From the NCBI GenBank assembly GCA_017647785.1, contig JAGCJW010000038.1, positions 1 through 64,000 of the forward strand: a stretch of DNA of 64,000 nt, read 5' to 3'. The stretch comes from Bacteroidales bacterium. GTDB taxonomy: Bacteria > Bacteroidota > Bacteroidia > Bacteroidales > P3. Both the position numbers and the translations under genes were made by a program. Below the pieces are notes generated by a model. That model was not told the origin of the DNA. It saw only the letters and a list, made by a program, of their open reading frames with translations, and did no database searches. Shown one piece after another: positions 8,786 through 18,900 of this stretch. Every line of letters begins with the position of its first letter. Within the stretch, counting starts at the first letter, position 1.

Positions 8786-10223
8786 TTTTCAATGTTTCTA
8801 CTAAATAATCCCAGAATAATTTTACAGAAGGAATATTTACTCTTTCATCAGGTGAGTGAGGGTTTTGGATTGTTGGTCCAAATGAAATCATATCCCAATT
8901 TTTGTAAACTCCGCCTAAAAGTCCACATTCCAAACCAGCATGTATTGCCATTACCTTTGGAGTACGTCCAAACATTTTTTGATATGTTGTTTGCATTGTG
9001 TTAAGTATTGGACTTTCCATATTTGGTTTCCAACCTGGGTATCCACCTGCAAATTCGATATTTCCACCAGCAAGTTCTACTACGCTCGCCATCATTTCAG
9101 CAAAGTCTTCTTTCGCACTATCAACAGAACTTCTTAATAAAGCACATGCTTTTATTACTCCGTTTTCTGATTTTACGATAGCAAGGTTAGAAGATGTTTC
9201 AACAAGATTTTCCATACTGTCGCTCATTCTGTAAATTCCGTTAGGACAAGCATATATTGTACGAATAACTCTTGCCATTGTGTCTTTGTCAATGAAAGTA
9301 GCAGGAGCAGCAGTTTCTTCTATTGCTATAAGGATTTCAGGTTCAACTGCTGAAAGTTCGTTTTTAACTATTTCAGTTATGTTTGCTATAATTTGTTTTG
9401 CTTCTTCAACCTTTGTAGCAGGAAGTGCTATTGTACAGAAGGCCTCTCTTGGTATAGCATTTCTTAAACTACCACCGTTAATATCACATACTCTAACTTC
9501 AACTTTTTCTAATGCTTTTAATATTCTAAATAATATTTTATTAGCATTTCCTCTTTGAAGAATGATATCCATTCCGCTGTGTCCACCTTTTAATCCTTTG
9601 ATAGATAAAGCAAATGCTTTATAAGCAGAATCAAATGCTTCTTCTTTATAATCAAAAGTGATAGTAGCATCAATTCCTCCTGCACAACCAACATAAAGTT
9701 CTCCTTCTGTTTCTGAGTCAAGGTTAAGAAGAATATCTCCGTTTAACTCTCCTGCCTTCAAACCAAAAGCACCTGTCATTCCTGTTTCTTCATCTATTGT
9801 GATAAGTGCTTCTACTGGTCCGTGAACAAGGTTTTTATCTTCCAATACCGCCAAAGCAGCAGCAACTCCTATACCATTGTCTGCTCCAAGTGTAGTACCT
9901 GTTGCTTTAACCCATTCTCCTTCTATTCTTGGAAGGATTGCATCAGTTAAGAAATCGTGTTTAGTATCGTTATTCTTTTGAGGAACCATATCGCAGTGTG
10001 CTTGTAATATCACACCCTTACGGTTTTCCATTCCTGGTGTAGCAGGTTTACGCATTATTACGTTTCCTACCTGGTCAAGTTTATATTCTATATTGTTTGC
10101 CTTTGCAAATTCTACTAAAGCAGCAACTATTTTTTCTTCATGTTTTGAAGGGTGTGGAATTGAACAAATATTGTCAAAGTGTTTCCACAACGCTTTTGGT
10201 TCTAAGTTTAATAATTCACTCAT
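8769..10223 (-). CDS. pepD: Cytosolic aminoacyl-histidine dipeptidase PepD (M20C)
   Basis: PepD is a zinc dipeptidase that hydrolyses a broad range of dipeptides in the cytoplasm, freeing amino acids after peptide uptake. The 484-aa length is normal. Metal and catalytic motifs are all present: QAHCDMV (His76, Asp78), TTLGADNGIG (Asp115 bridging), IDEETGMTG (Glu145/146), NLDSETEG, and the late HAGLECGLL and PHSPDERVNI. There is no signal peptide. It follows ispE by 17 nt and overlaps the start of the outer-membrane protein gene, so the three probably share an mRNA. Confidence 0.95.
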   Translation of the reverse strand: MSELLNLEPKALWKHFDNICSIPHPSKHEEKIVAALVEFAKANNIEYKLDQVGNVIMRKPATPGMENRKGVILQAHCDMVPQKNNDTKHDFLTDAILPRIEGEWVKATGTTLGADNGIGVAAALAVLEDKNLVHGPVEALITIDEETGMTGAFGLKAGELNGDILLNLDSETEGELYVGCAGGIDATITFDYKEEAFDSAYKAFALSIKGLKGGHSGMDIILQRGNANKILFRILKALEKVEVRVCDINGGSLRNAIPREAFCTIALPATKVEEAKQIIANITEIVKNELSAVEPEILIAIEETAAPATFIDKDTMARVIRTIYACPNGIYRMSDSMENLVETSSNLAIVKSENGVIKACALLRSSVDSAKEDFAEMMASVVELAGGNIEFAGGYPGWKPNMESPILNTMQTTYQKMFGRTPKVMAIHAGLECGLLGGVYKNWDMISFGPTIQNPHSPDERVNIPSVKLFWDYLVETLKNVPQK

Positions 10224-10240
10224 AATTTTCTATTTTATTA

Positions 10241-11065
10241 TTATTTTAATTTTCCTTGATATATAAACGTATCTTGTGAAAGATTTAGTCTTTTTATTTC
10301 AATTTCTTTTTCAAAAATTCCATATACCGTAGCACCACTTCCCGACAAAGAAGCATAGATAGCACCATTATTATATAATGTATCTTTAATCTGTTTTAAG
10401 ATTGGGTATTTAGGGAACAAACTATCTTCAAAATCGTTCTTTAAAACCCCTTTCCATTCCTTTATATCAGGCAAATTTTCATAATCCACATTAGATGGTT
10501 TCGGCACAACGTTTGAATACGCTTCTTTTGTAGAGATTTTTAAATCGGGTTTTGCAAGTACGATGTAGTAACCACTCAAATCAAGTGTTATATCCTTAGA
10601 TTTTTCTCCCTTGGAAAAAACGTATGTCGGTTTATTTTTTACAAAAAACGAACAATCACTTCCTATTTTAGCAGCAAAGCAAAGCATTTGTTCTTCTGTA
10701 AGATTTAGATTGAAAAGAAAATCCAAAAGTTTCAAAGTAAAGGTAGCATCGCTACTTCCTCCACCAAGTCCAGCAAAAGCAGGGATTTGCTTATGTAAAT
10801 GAATATTCAAATAAGGTATGTTGGGAAATTCCTCTCTCAAAACATTAACTGCCTTTATACAAAGATTATTTTCCGAAGAGGTATCTCCAATATCCAATCC
10901 ACTTATAAGAAAACTATCTTGTGAAGAATTGCTTTCTCTAATCTCCAACACATCACACAAATCCACAGGATAGAAAATAGATTCTATATTATGAAATCCG
11001 TCATATTTTCTCTTTTCTACAATACTCAGTCCAATATTTATCTTACAATTAGGGAAAAATATCAT
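10241..11065 (-). CDS. ispE: 4-diphosphocytidyl-2-C-methyl-D-erythritol kinase IspE
   Basis: IspE phosphorylates the 2-OH of CDP-methylerythritol with ATP in the non-mevalonate (MEP) isoprenoid pathway. The 274-aa protein is a GHMP kinase: NCKINIGLSI at the N terminus (substrate-binding Lys and Asn), the glycine-rich ATP loop AGLGGGSSDA at about 98-107, and the C-terminal SLSGSGATVYGIF motif. Length is typical. It is divergent from topA; its own -7 box is at 11086-11093, giving a short leader. pepD follows by 17 nt. Confidence 0.96.
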   Translation of the reverse strand: MIFFPNCKINIGLSIVEKRKYDGFHNIESIFYPVDLCDVLEIRESNSSQDSFLISGLDIGDTSSENNLCIKAVNVLREEFPNIPYLNIHLHKQIPAFAGLGGGSSDATFTLKLLDFLFNLNLTEEQMLCFAAKIGSDCSFFVKNKPTYVFSKGEKSKDITLDLSGYYIVLAKPDLKISTKEAYSNVVPKPSNVDYENLPDIKEWKGVLKNDFEDSLFPKYPILKQIKDTLYNNGAIYASLSGSGATVYGIFEKEIEIKRLNLSQDTFIYQGKLK

Positions 11066-11085
11066 CAGTTCTTTTTTCTTTTTTG

Positions 11086-11093
11086 CAAATATA
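11086..11093 (-). promoter_or_regulatory. -7 box of ispE promoter
   Basis: TATATTTG on the minus strand matches TAnnTTTG, 21 nt before the ispE ATG. No clear TTTG box is seen 19-20 nt upstream; the expected -33 position falls in the first unit of the 21-nt array. Confidence 0.6.
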
Positions 11094-11112
11094 CAAAAAC
11101 CCCACGATTTTT

Positions 11113-11196
11113 TTCTTTGTTTTAGAAAATTATTTCTTTGAATTATTTTTTTAATTCTTTGAATTATTTTATTTTTTCTTTGCTTTAATTTATTAT
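11113..11196 (+). repeat. 21-nt heptamer array D (four direct units)
   Basis: TTCTTTG occurs at 11113, 11134, 11155 and 11176: four direct copies at exactly 21-nt intervals. The 14-nt remainders are A/T-rich and alike (units 2 and 3 share TTCTTTGAATTATTTT). The array fills the space between the divergent ispE and topA -7 boxes. Confidence 0.85.
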
Positions 11197-11210
11197 TCTA
11201 CTAAAAGTTG

Positions 11211-11218
11211 TAACTTTG
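11211..11218 (+). promoter_or_regulatory. -7 box of topA promoter
   Basis: TAACTTTG is a perfect -7 box. The surrounding 18 nt (11208-11225) are identical to those at the purQ promoter (14613-14630). Transcription would begin near 11222-11226, which rules out the upstream TTG at 11216 as the topA start. Confidence 0.75.
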
Positions 11219-11242
11219 CAAGCGTTTTTTAAAAAATTATGT

Positions 11243-13537
11243 ATGGCAAAGAATTTGGTTATAGTCGAGTCGCCTGCTAAGGCTAAAACAATAGAAAAGT
11301 TTTTAGGCAAAGACTTTGTGGTAATGTCGAGTTTTGGACATATTCGCGATTTACCTTCAAAGGATATGAGCATTGATTTAGAGAATAACTTTGAACCAAA
11401 CTATATAATCACTGATGATAAAGTCAAAGTAGTAAAAGAATTAAAAAACGCAGTAGATAAAGCAGAATTTGTTTGGTTAGCATCCGATGAAGACCGTGAA
11501 GGAGAAGCAATCGCTTGGCATTTGAAAGAAGCATTAAACCTTGACGAAACCAAAACTAAGAGAATAGTTTTTAATGAAATAACAAAAACTGCTATTTTAA
11601 AAGCAGTAGAAAATCCTCGCTCGATTGACCTTAACCTTGTAAACGCTCAACAAGCAAGAAGAGTACTTGACAGAATTGTAGGTTATGAAATATCTCCTAT
11701 TCTTTGGAAAAAAGTTAAACCATCTTTAAGTGCTGGTAGAGTTCAATCAGTTGCTGTAAGACTTATAGTAGAAAGAGAAAGAGAAATCGAAAATTTCAAG
11801 GAAAACAAGACTTATAAAGTTCTAGCAGATTTTCAAACAGAGAAACAATCCTTGATTTATGCCACACTAAATCAACGATTTGAAACAAAAGATTATGCAT
11901 TAGATTTTCTAAAAGAATCATCATCAGCAGACTTCACAGTTCAAGCAGTAGAGAAAAAACCTTCAAAACAATCACCAGCAGCACCGTTTACAACTTCCAC
12001 CCTTCAACAAGAGGCAAGTAAGAAACTAGGGTTTACAGTTGCTCGTACAATGCAAGTTGCTCAACAATTATATGAAGCAGGGTTTATTACCTATATGAGA
12101 ACTGACTCTGTAAATCTTTCTGACCACGCCATTTCACAAGCAAAAGAACTAATCATAAAAGAATATGGTGAAGAATATTTCAAATCTCGTAAATATTCTA
12201 ACAAAATAAAAGGAGCACAAGAAGCACACGAAGCAATACGTCCTACTGTTCTTAGCAATGAAGAGGTAAATCTTGACAGTTCTGCTCAAAGACTTTATGA
12301 TTTAATTCGTAAACGTACTATCGCTTCTCAAATGGCAGATGCAAAACTTGAAAAAACAAACATTACTATAAATATTTCTAATCGTGAAGAAAAATATCTT
12401 TCACAAGGAGAGGTAGTTTTGTTTGATGGATTTATGAAAGTTTATCAACACTCTGTTAATGAAGATGAAGAAACAGAAAATACAAATCAAAAACTTCTTC
12501 CTGCTGTAAGTCAAGGAGAGAAATTAAAACATCTAACAACTAAGGCAACTGAAACATTTAACCTACACCCACCTCGTTACAACGAAGCAAGTCTTGTAAA
12601 GAAATTAGAGGATTTAGGAATTGGCAGACCTTCAACCTATGCTCCTACTATTTCAACTATACAAAAGAGAGAATATGTAGTAAAAAAAGACAAACCTGCT
12701 TCGGTTAGAGAAATTGAAATTATAATTTCTCAAGACAACACTATAAACCAAACAACTAAAAAGGAAAATTACGGAGCAGAGAAATCAAAACTAAATCCAA
12801 CCGATATAGGAACTATTGTAACTGATTTTCTTTCTCAACACTTTACAGACGTAATTGATTACAACTTCACAGCAGAAGCAGAAAAAGAATTTGACGCCAT
12901 TGCACAAGGAAAGGAAGAATGGAAGGATATGATAAGAGATTTTTATACTCCATTTCATCAAGAAGTTTTAGACTCTTCAAAGACAGAACGTTCTTCGGGT
13001 GAAAGACTCATTGGACAAGACCCTCAAAGTGGTAAAAATGTCTATGCTAAGATTGGACGTTTTGGTGCAATGATTCAAATTGGAGAAAGTACAGATGAAG
13101 AAAAACCTCGTTTTGCTTCTTTAACAAAAGAACAATCTATAAACACAATATCATTGGAAGAGGCATTAAACCTATTTAAACTTCCAAGAGTTGTGGGACA
13201 AGTAAACGGAATAGATATCATAGCAAACACAGGTCGTTTTGGCCCATACATAAGTCATAACAAAACAAATGTTTCTATTCCTAAGACCTTATCTCCTATG
13301 ACTATTACCTTAGAGGAATGTATTGCTTTATTGGAAGAAAAAAATAAAAAAGGACAACCTATTAAGACTTTTTCTAATGGTGCTGAAATATTAAATGGAA
13401 GATATGGTGCTTATATAAAGTATGAGGGAAACAATTATAAAATTCCAAAAACATTAACTCCTGAATCTATTGACGAAAAAACACTTGAAGAAATAATAAG
13501 TCAAGAACCTACTAATAAGAAAGGGAAAAAGAAATAA
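11243..13537 (+). CDS. topA: DNA topoisomerase I
   Basis: Type IA topoisomerase that relaxes negative supercoils by transient single-strand cleavage. The 764-aa protein starts at the ATG before AKNLVIVESPAKAKTIEKF; the open frame extends 9 codons upstream to a TTG, but that lies at the promoter. The Toprim domain holds the Glu of VESPAKA and the acidic SDEDREGEA; the active-site tyrosine is Tyr284 in ITYMRTDSVN. HPPRYNEASLVKKLED and GIGRPSTYAPT are typical core motifs. The C-terminal 170 residues carry repeated GRFGPYI/GRYGAYI modules, the non-zinc C-terminal domain common in Bacteroidota. The tail is lysine-rich (NKKGKKK). Confidence 0.97.
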   Translation: MAKNLVIVESPAKAKTIEKFLGKDFVVMSSFGHIRDLPSKDMSIDLENNFEPNYIITDDKVKVVKELKNAVDKAEFVWLASDEDREGEAIAWHLKEALNLDETKTKRIVFNEITKTAILKAVENPRSIDLNLVNAQQARRVLDRIVGYEISPILWKKVKPSLSAGRVQSVAVRLIVEREREIENFKENKTYKVLADFQTEKQSLIYATLNQRFETKDYALDFLKESSSADFTVQAVEKKPSKQSPAAPFTTSTLQQEASKKLGFTVARTMQVAQQLYEAGFITYMRTDSVNLSDHAISQAKELIIKEYGEEYFKSRKYSNKIKGAQEAHEAIRPTVLSNEEVNLDSSAQRLYDLIRKRTIASQMADAKLEKTNITINISNREEKYLSQGEVVLFDGFMKVYQHSVNEDEETENTNQKLLPAVSQGEKLKHLTTKATETFNLHPPRYNEASLVKKLEDLGIGRPSTYAPTISTIQKREYVVKKDKPASVREIEIIISQDNTINQTTKKENYGAEKSKLNPTDIGTIVTDFLSQHFTDVIDYNFTAEAEKEFDAIAQGKEEWKDMIRDFYTPFHQEVLDSSKTERSSGERLIGQDPQSGKNVYAKIGRFGAMIQIGESTDEEKPRFASLTKEQSINTISLEEALNLFKLPRVVGQVNGIDIIANTGRFGPYISHNKTNVSIPKTLSPMTITLEECIALLEEKNKKGQPIKTFSNGAEILNGRYGAYIKYEGNNYKIPKTLTPESIDEKTLEEIISQEPTNKKGKKK

Positions 13538-13642
13538 TCCTTTTAAATACACACGATTTTCTTTGGTCTAATATTTAATAGAGTTAAGTAACCTTTTGTA
13601 ATTTTTAACGTAAACGAGCGTATCTAATTAAATTTTAATAAA

Positions 13643-14632
13643 ATGATTATAAACATTTTTAAGAAGAATTATACTTTACAGTTATTATTGCTGGCTATCG
13701 TTCCAATTGTTTTTTGGACTCAATCGTTTATTAATCCTCCTGAACTGATTAATAATAAGTTTGATATGCCTATTTATAATATTGTTTATGACTGGGCGAA
13801 GGATTACAGATTATTTTCTTCGATTGCTGCTTTTGTGCTAGTTATTTTGCAGGGTTTACTTATAAATCAAATGTTTACTAATCATCATCTTAGTCAAAAG
13901 AATACATTCTTACCTGCATTTATTTATATTCTTTTAATGAGTTGTAGTTATCAAAGTATGACTCTTAACTCTATGTTATTTTCTAATTTACTTACAATAT
14001 TTGCACTTTATTTCTTTTTGAGATGTTCTGATAAGAAAGAGGGTATTGATGAGATTTATAATTCTTGCGCTTTGTTATCATTAGCAAGTCTTTTCTTTGC
14101 TCCTGCTATTCTTTTCATCATTTGGATATGGTTGGGATTGATTATATATAAATTATACAAATGGAGAAGTTGGTTGATGAGTCTTCTAGGGATTTTAACT
14201 CCTTATGTATTGATTTGCATATATTATTATTTAAATGGAATTGATATTCAATCTACTTTATTATCTCATACTAATCACTGGTTACATTTTGATTTTGATT
14301 TCTTAAACGAACCTATACAAGTTGTTTATATTGCTGCTCTTGTGTTATTCTCAATTCCTGCAATATTCACAGCATTAAGTTCTCGTAGCAACAGAGTTAT
14401 TGAATATAGAAAGAAATCCGCTGTAATGTTCTCATTATTGATTATTTCACTTATTCCTTTCTTTTTATGCAAAACAGAATATAATATGTCTTTTATCTTT
14501 GCTCCTTCACTTGCATTCTTCTTATCTAATTTCTTTTTGCAATATCACAATCAAAGAAAAATAAATACTTTCTTTATTATATTTATTCTAATATCTATAA
14601 TCAAAGTTTTTTTTGTAACTTTGCAAGCGTAG
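13643..14632 (+). CDS. Polytopic inner-membrane protein (possibly DUF6427-like)
   Basis: This 329-aa protein is almost entirely hydrophobic, with roughly eight to nine transmembrane stretches (for example about 14-30, 58-76, 88-105, 112-127, 143-168, 175-195, 225-245, 262-277, 305-325) and no signal peptide or catalytic motif. Its size and layout resemble membrane proteins annotated as DUF6427 in Bacteroidota, but I cannot confirm this by eye. It lies 105 nt after topA without a clear promoter. Its last codons (FFVTLQA) contain the -7 box of the following purQ gene. Function unknown. Confidence 0.75.
   Translation: MIINIFKKNYTLQLLLLAIVPIVFWTQSFINPPELINNKFDMPIYNIVYDWAKDYRLFSSIAAFVLVILQGLLINQMFTNHHLSQKNTFLPAFIYILLMSCSYQSMTLNSMLFSNLLTIFALYFFLRCSDKKEGIDEIYNSCALLSLASLFFAPAILFIIWIWLGLIIYKLYKWRSWLMSLLGILTPYVLICIYYYLNGIDIQSTLLSHTNHWLHFDFDFLNEPIQVVYIAALVLFSIPAIFTALSSRSNRVIEYRKKSAVMFSLLIISLIPFFLCKTEYNMSFIFAPSLAFFLSNFFLQYHNQRKINTFFIIFILISIIKVFFVTLQA
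14616..14623 (+). promoter_or_regulatory. -7 box of purQ promoter, inside the upstream gene
   Basis: TAACTTTG lies within the last codons of the membrane-protein gene, 30 nt before the purQ ATG. The 18-nt context is identical to that of the topA promoter. No good -33 box is visible. Confidence 0.65.
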
Positions 14633-14653
14633 AATATAAAAAAAATATAAAAT

Positions 14654-15346
14654 ATGAAATTTGGAGTAGTAATTTTCCCTGGTAGCAATTGCGATCATGA
14701 TATGGTTTATCTATTAAGAGACCTTTTAAAACAAGAAGTTGTAGAACTATGGCATAAAGACACAGATTTACAAAACTGTGATATGATAATTCTTCCAGGA
14801 GGATTCTCTTACGGAGACTATCTTCGTAGTGGCGCAATAGCAAGTCTTTCTCCAATTATGGAAAGTGTTAAAGCATTTGCAAACAATGGAGGATATGTAT
14901 TAGGAGTATGTAATGGATTTCAAATCCTTTGCGAAAGTGGACTTTTAGAAGGTGCATTGCTTGCTAACAATAATCAAAAGTTTATTTGTAAAAACCAATA
15001 TATAGCAACTCAAACAACAAACACTGCTTTCACAAAACTTGCAATAAAAGGAAAAGCATTAAATATTCCTATCGCTCACGGAGAAGGACGTTTCTTTGCA
15101 GATGAAGAAACAATTAAACGTTTAAACGAAAACGACCAAATATTATTCCGTTACTGCGATGAAGAAGGCAAAGTAGATGCTCAATTCAATCCAAATGGTA
15201 GTATAGAAAACATAGCAGGTATAACAAACAAGACAAGAAATGTATTCGGAATGATGCCTCACCCTGAACGTTGCTCAGATGAAGAACTTGGCAACACAGA
15301 TGGTAGAATACTATTTGAAAGTCTTTTACAAGAAATAAGCAAATAA
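14654..15346 (+). CDS. purQ: Phosphoribosylformylglycinamidine synthase glutaminase subunit PurQ
   Basis: PurQ hydrolyses glutamine and passes ammonia to PurL for the fourth step of purine synthesis (FGAR to FGAM). The 230-aa protein is a class I glutamine amidotransferase: nucleophile Cys86 in LGVCNGFQ and His203/Glu205 in MMPHPER. It starts MKFGVVIFPGSNCDHD, characteristic of stand-alone PurQ. Many Bacteroidota carry one fused large PurL instead, so a separate PurQ implies the split PurS/PurL/PurQ complex, with the partners outside this window. rnhB starts 2 nt after its stop, so the two are co-transcribed. Confidence 0.95.
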   Translation: MKFGVVIFPGSNCDHDMVYLLRDLLKQEVVELWHKDTDLQNCDMIILPGGFSYGDYLRSGAIASLSPIMESVKAFANNGGYVLGVCNGFQILCESGLLEGALLANNNQKFICKNQYIATQTTNTAFTKLAIKGKALNIPIAHGEGRFFADEETIKRLNENDQILFRYCDEEGKVDAQFNPNGSIENIAGITNKTRNVFGMMPHPERCSDEELGNTDGRILFESLLQEISK

Positions 15347-15348
15347 AT

Positions 15349-15945
15349 TTGTTAAAACAATATTTTTCCAATAAGGAAACAATAGAATGCGGTTGCGATG
15401 AAGCAGGTAGAGGTTGTTTAGCTGGGCCTGTCGTCGCAGCCGCTGTTATTTTACCACCCAATTTCCAAAACACCATTTTAAACGATTCAAAACAACTTAC
15501 AGATAAACAAAGACGCCTTTTACGCCCAATAATAGAAAAAGAGGCAATAGCGTATTCTGTGGCCTTTGTAAGCAACGAAGAAATCGACAAGATAAATATC
15601 CTACAAGCAAGTTTTCTTGCAATGAACAATGCCGTTAAAGGACTTTCTATCACTTCCGAATTATTATTAATTGACGGCAATCGTTTTAAAAACCAAACCA
15701 ACATACCCTTTCAGTGCGTTGTAAAAGGAGATAGTCTTTACCAATCCATAGCAGCAGCATCTATATTAGCAAAAACATATAGAGACGACTATATGCAAGA
15801 AATCCATAACAAGTATCCACAATACCAATGGAATAAAAACATGGGTTATCCCACTAAACTTCATCGTCAAGCGATAGAAGAACATGGAATAACCCCATTT
15901 CACAGAAAGACTTTTCGTCTATCTAATCAATTAAGTCTATTTTAA
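15349..15945 (+). CDS. rnhB: Ribonuclease HII
   Basis: RNase HII cuts RNA in RNA-DNA hybrids and removes single ribonucleotides from DNA. The 198-aa protein has the catalytic signature CDEAGRGCLAGP (DEAGRG at 17-22), the second acidic site in LLIDGNRF, and the QSIAAASILAKTYRD helix. The start is a TTG only 2 nt after the purQ stop; no in-frame ATG exists before the catalytic motif, so the TTG is the likely start. The C terminus (RKTFRLSNQLSLF) is normal. The stop is only 3 nt from the convergent surface-protein gene's stop. Confidence 0.95.
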   Translation: MLKQYFSNKETIECGCDEAGRGCLAGPVVAAAVILPPNFQNTILNDSKQLTDKQRRLLRPIIEKEAIAYSVAFVSNEEIDKINILQASFLAMNNAVKGLSITSELLLIDGNRFKNQTNIPFQCVVKGDSLYQSIAAASILAKTYRDDYMQEIHNKYPQYQWNKNMGYPTKLHRQAIEEHGITPFHRKTFRLSNQLSLF

Positions 15946-15948
15946 TTT

Positions 15949-18900
15949 TTAGTTAATCACTATTTTTACACTTTCATTAGCTCTCTTATTGTAGGCTTTC
16001 ACTACATAAGAACCAGCAGGAAGATCATTCAAATTAAAGTTATATTCTCTTGTAGAATAAACCTTTTGTCCTAAGGCATTATAAACCTCTACATACAAAT
16101 TATCTTCTTTTGTTTGAACATTAACCAAACGATTGCAGTTTGTAATGCTTATAGTTGATTGAGTATCTAAATCCAAAGCATCTGCCTTTCTTACAAACAA
16201 CTTGAATCTATCTATATTCTCGCCCTTTGAAAATTCAGTAGCATAAACACTTCCTTCATGCATCTCTATCATTTCCTCTCCATCAATAATAAAGACTTTC
16301 AATCCACTTGGAATGTCCTTCATAACAAAACTCATCACAGTGTCTTTATAACTACGAACATTCATTGTAGCATAATATGGAAGCTCTCTTACCTCTTCTT
16401 TCACCAAAGCTTTACCCTCAGTCACAAAGTAAGGCTCTGCCATTTCCATAGGAGCAAATAATTTGTGAGCATCATAGATATCATACTTATTTTCTGACTT
16501 TTCATTATGAGCAAAGAACAAATCTGCTGTTTCCTCTCCATTTACCAAAGCAAATCTTATGTATTCTTGTTGTTGAATCGCAGATTTTTTATTCTGTGAA
16601 TTTGAAGGGTAATTAGTTAATTGCTCTTTAGATATAGTTATAGTTTCACTTCCTGATACTAAATTAACAAAGAAACCATCTGTCATATTCAATTCTGTTG
16701 CATTAGTTTGCCAAGCTTGAAGATTTGTAGCACTATTAGAAACAAGAGCATCTGTCAATTTATAGACACAATTTCCTTGAATTTTACCTGTATTATCATT
16801 CAAGAACTCACTTACATTAAGTTTTGCTGGATAAGGGTTTGACAAAGCTACCCAATATGCGTTTCCACTTTCACCTGATGCTGTTGCAGAAACATTCTTT
16901 GATATTGTTATATCATCAGCATTATTAAGTGCTGTTGCAGGGTCTTTAGAGTAATCGTATGATTTTTCTTCCCACTTCTTTGTTTCTTCATTTTGCACAA
17001 AAACATCACCGTATGTTGTAAATAAAACAATACCACTATAGAATGGCCATGCGAAATAACCTTCTGCTGTCTCCATTTCTGTAGATACTCTTGCCCATTC
17101 ATCGCTCCAATCGCTTTGTGTATAATCATATTTTGAAATAGCGATATCATGTGTAGATGTAGGCTTAATACATTCTAATTTATATCCTGTTTCAAATGGT
17201 GCTCCTATAAATGTCCATTTTCCATTTGTCTTATTTGGAGTTTCTACCTCTACAATACCTCCTACTTTAGTAGATGTAGTATTTATCAATTCTCCCACTT
17301 GAGTGATTTTTAACACTCCATCATTAATTATCTTACAATCATTTTTCAAAATAAGAGTATGGGCAAGCGTTACAATATGTCCTTCATTTATCTTTATATT
17401 TCCAACACTTCCTGAAGGCACCTTACCTCCTACCCAAGTTTCTGTACTATTAAACTCTCCACTTTTTGCAGTTTCATAAAGAGATAATGTTGTAAAGGTA
17501 ATAGTTGCTGGGGTTCCCCAACCATTTTCTCCATTTTGATTACATTCTTCTCTTATCTCTACAGTATAAGTTGTTCCTGGCTGAAGAGCATCAAACGTTT
17601 TAGAAAACTCTCGTACAATTATTGGTTCCCCACCATTTATTTTCAATTGATATTCTTCTGCATTTGACTCTCCATTTTGTACCCAATTTATTGTTGCACT
17701 AGTTACACCTATTTCTGACGCAGAAACACTTGCTATATTATAACAAGGTGAAGAAGTAGAAGTACCAAATCCAAACATATAAAATCTTGCAGAAGCTGAA
17801 TTAGATAACAAGCCATTTTGTACAGTAGAACAATCTGTATAAACAGTGAAAATATATGGTTCTCCACTTGGAGATACATTATCAAATACCATACTTGGTG
17901 TTGTAGTAGTTCCTGCTCTTTGGCCTTCTGCATTACGATACGAAGGATTTCCTCCTGTTAAAGTCCAATGCCATGTTGTTTCATTTATTGTTGCATCTGT
18001 ACCTGTCTCCCATGTTATAGTGAAGTCACCTCCATTATTTTCTACAACAAGATTAATAGGCGTTTCACAAATCATTTCTACTCTTCCAAAAACAACTTCT
18101 CCATTAACAACGCTAAAATGAATATTTGTATCTCCTGCTGCTGCAGCTGCATTATTTAAAGCATTTGCAATAGAATCAGCAGACACCTGCCCCTCGTAAT
18201 AGTTTCCGCTAACTTCCCCTGTGCTATTTGTTATATCATTGCTACTATTTACTGCTTCTCCATTTATAGTTCCCGCACAATAGTTATTTGTTACAGTAGG
18301 AGTCCCTCCTAAATCAAACCACAACCATTTTAAAGTATTTGTACTTACTGCTGCATGAGATTGTTTTCCTGCTACTATATCTGCATTTGAATAACACAAA
18401 TCAATAGTTGTTCCACTATTGGCAAAACCACATATTCCTCCTGCAAAACTTCCCCAAGAAGAATAATCTTCCCATTCACAAGCAAGCGCAGTAACAGAGC
18501 CTGTAAAAGCACAACCTCTTACTACAGCAGGACTTGTTAATTGTCCTACAATTCCTCCTGCATAACCTACTCCTATCACATTTCCTGACGCATTACAATA
18601 AGTTATAGTTCCTTTACTTTCACCAGCAATAAGCCCTGCATCACTTCCCCCTCCTGTACCTGCATTAACAGTAGAGTTCACATTACCCGAAACATTACAA
18701 AATGTTATCAAACCACCTTGTTGAAGAAAACCACAAAGCAAAGCAACATTCATAGCAGTAGCATTTCCTGATAAAGTAACATTAGCATTAACATTCAACT
18801 TCGTTATTGTACCAGTAACTGTACTAAACAATGCATAATCACCAGTAGTTGTTGTTCCATTAAAACCTGCAGAATAAGTTATAGTATGCCCATCACCATC

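Noticed and set aside
11113..11196. CRISPR-like array
   Set aside because: Only 7 nt are conserved, the 14-nt intervals resemble one another, there are just four units, and no cas gene is in the window.
11216..11242. TTG start that would lengthen topA by nine residues
   Set aside because: It falls on the promoter's -7 box and before the probable transcription start.
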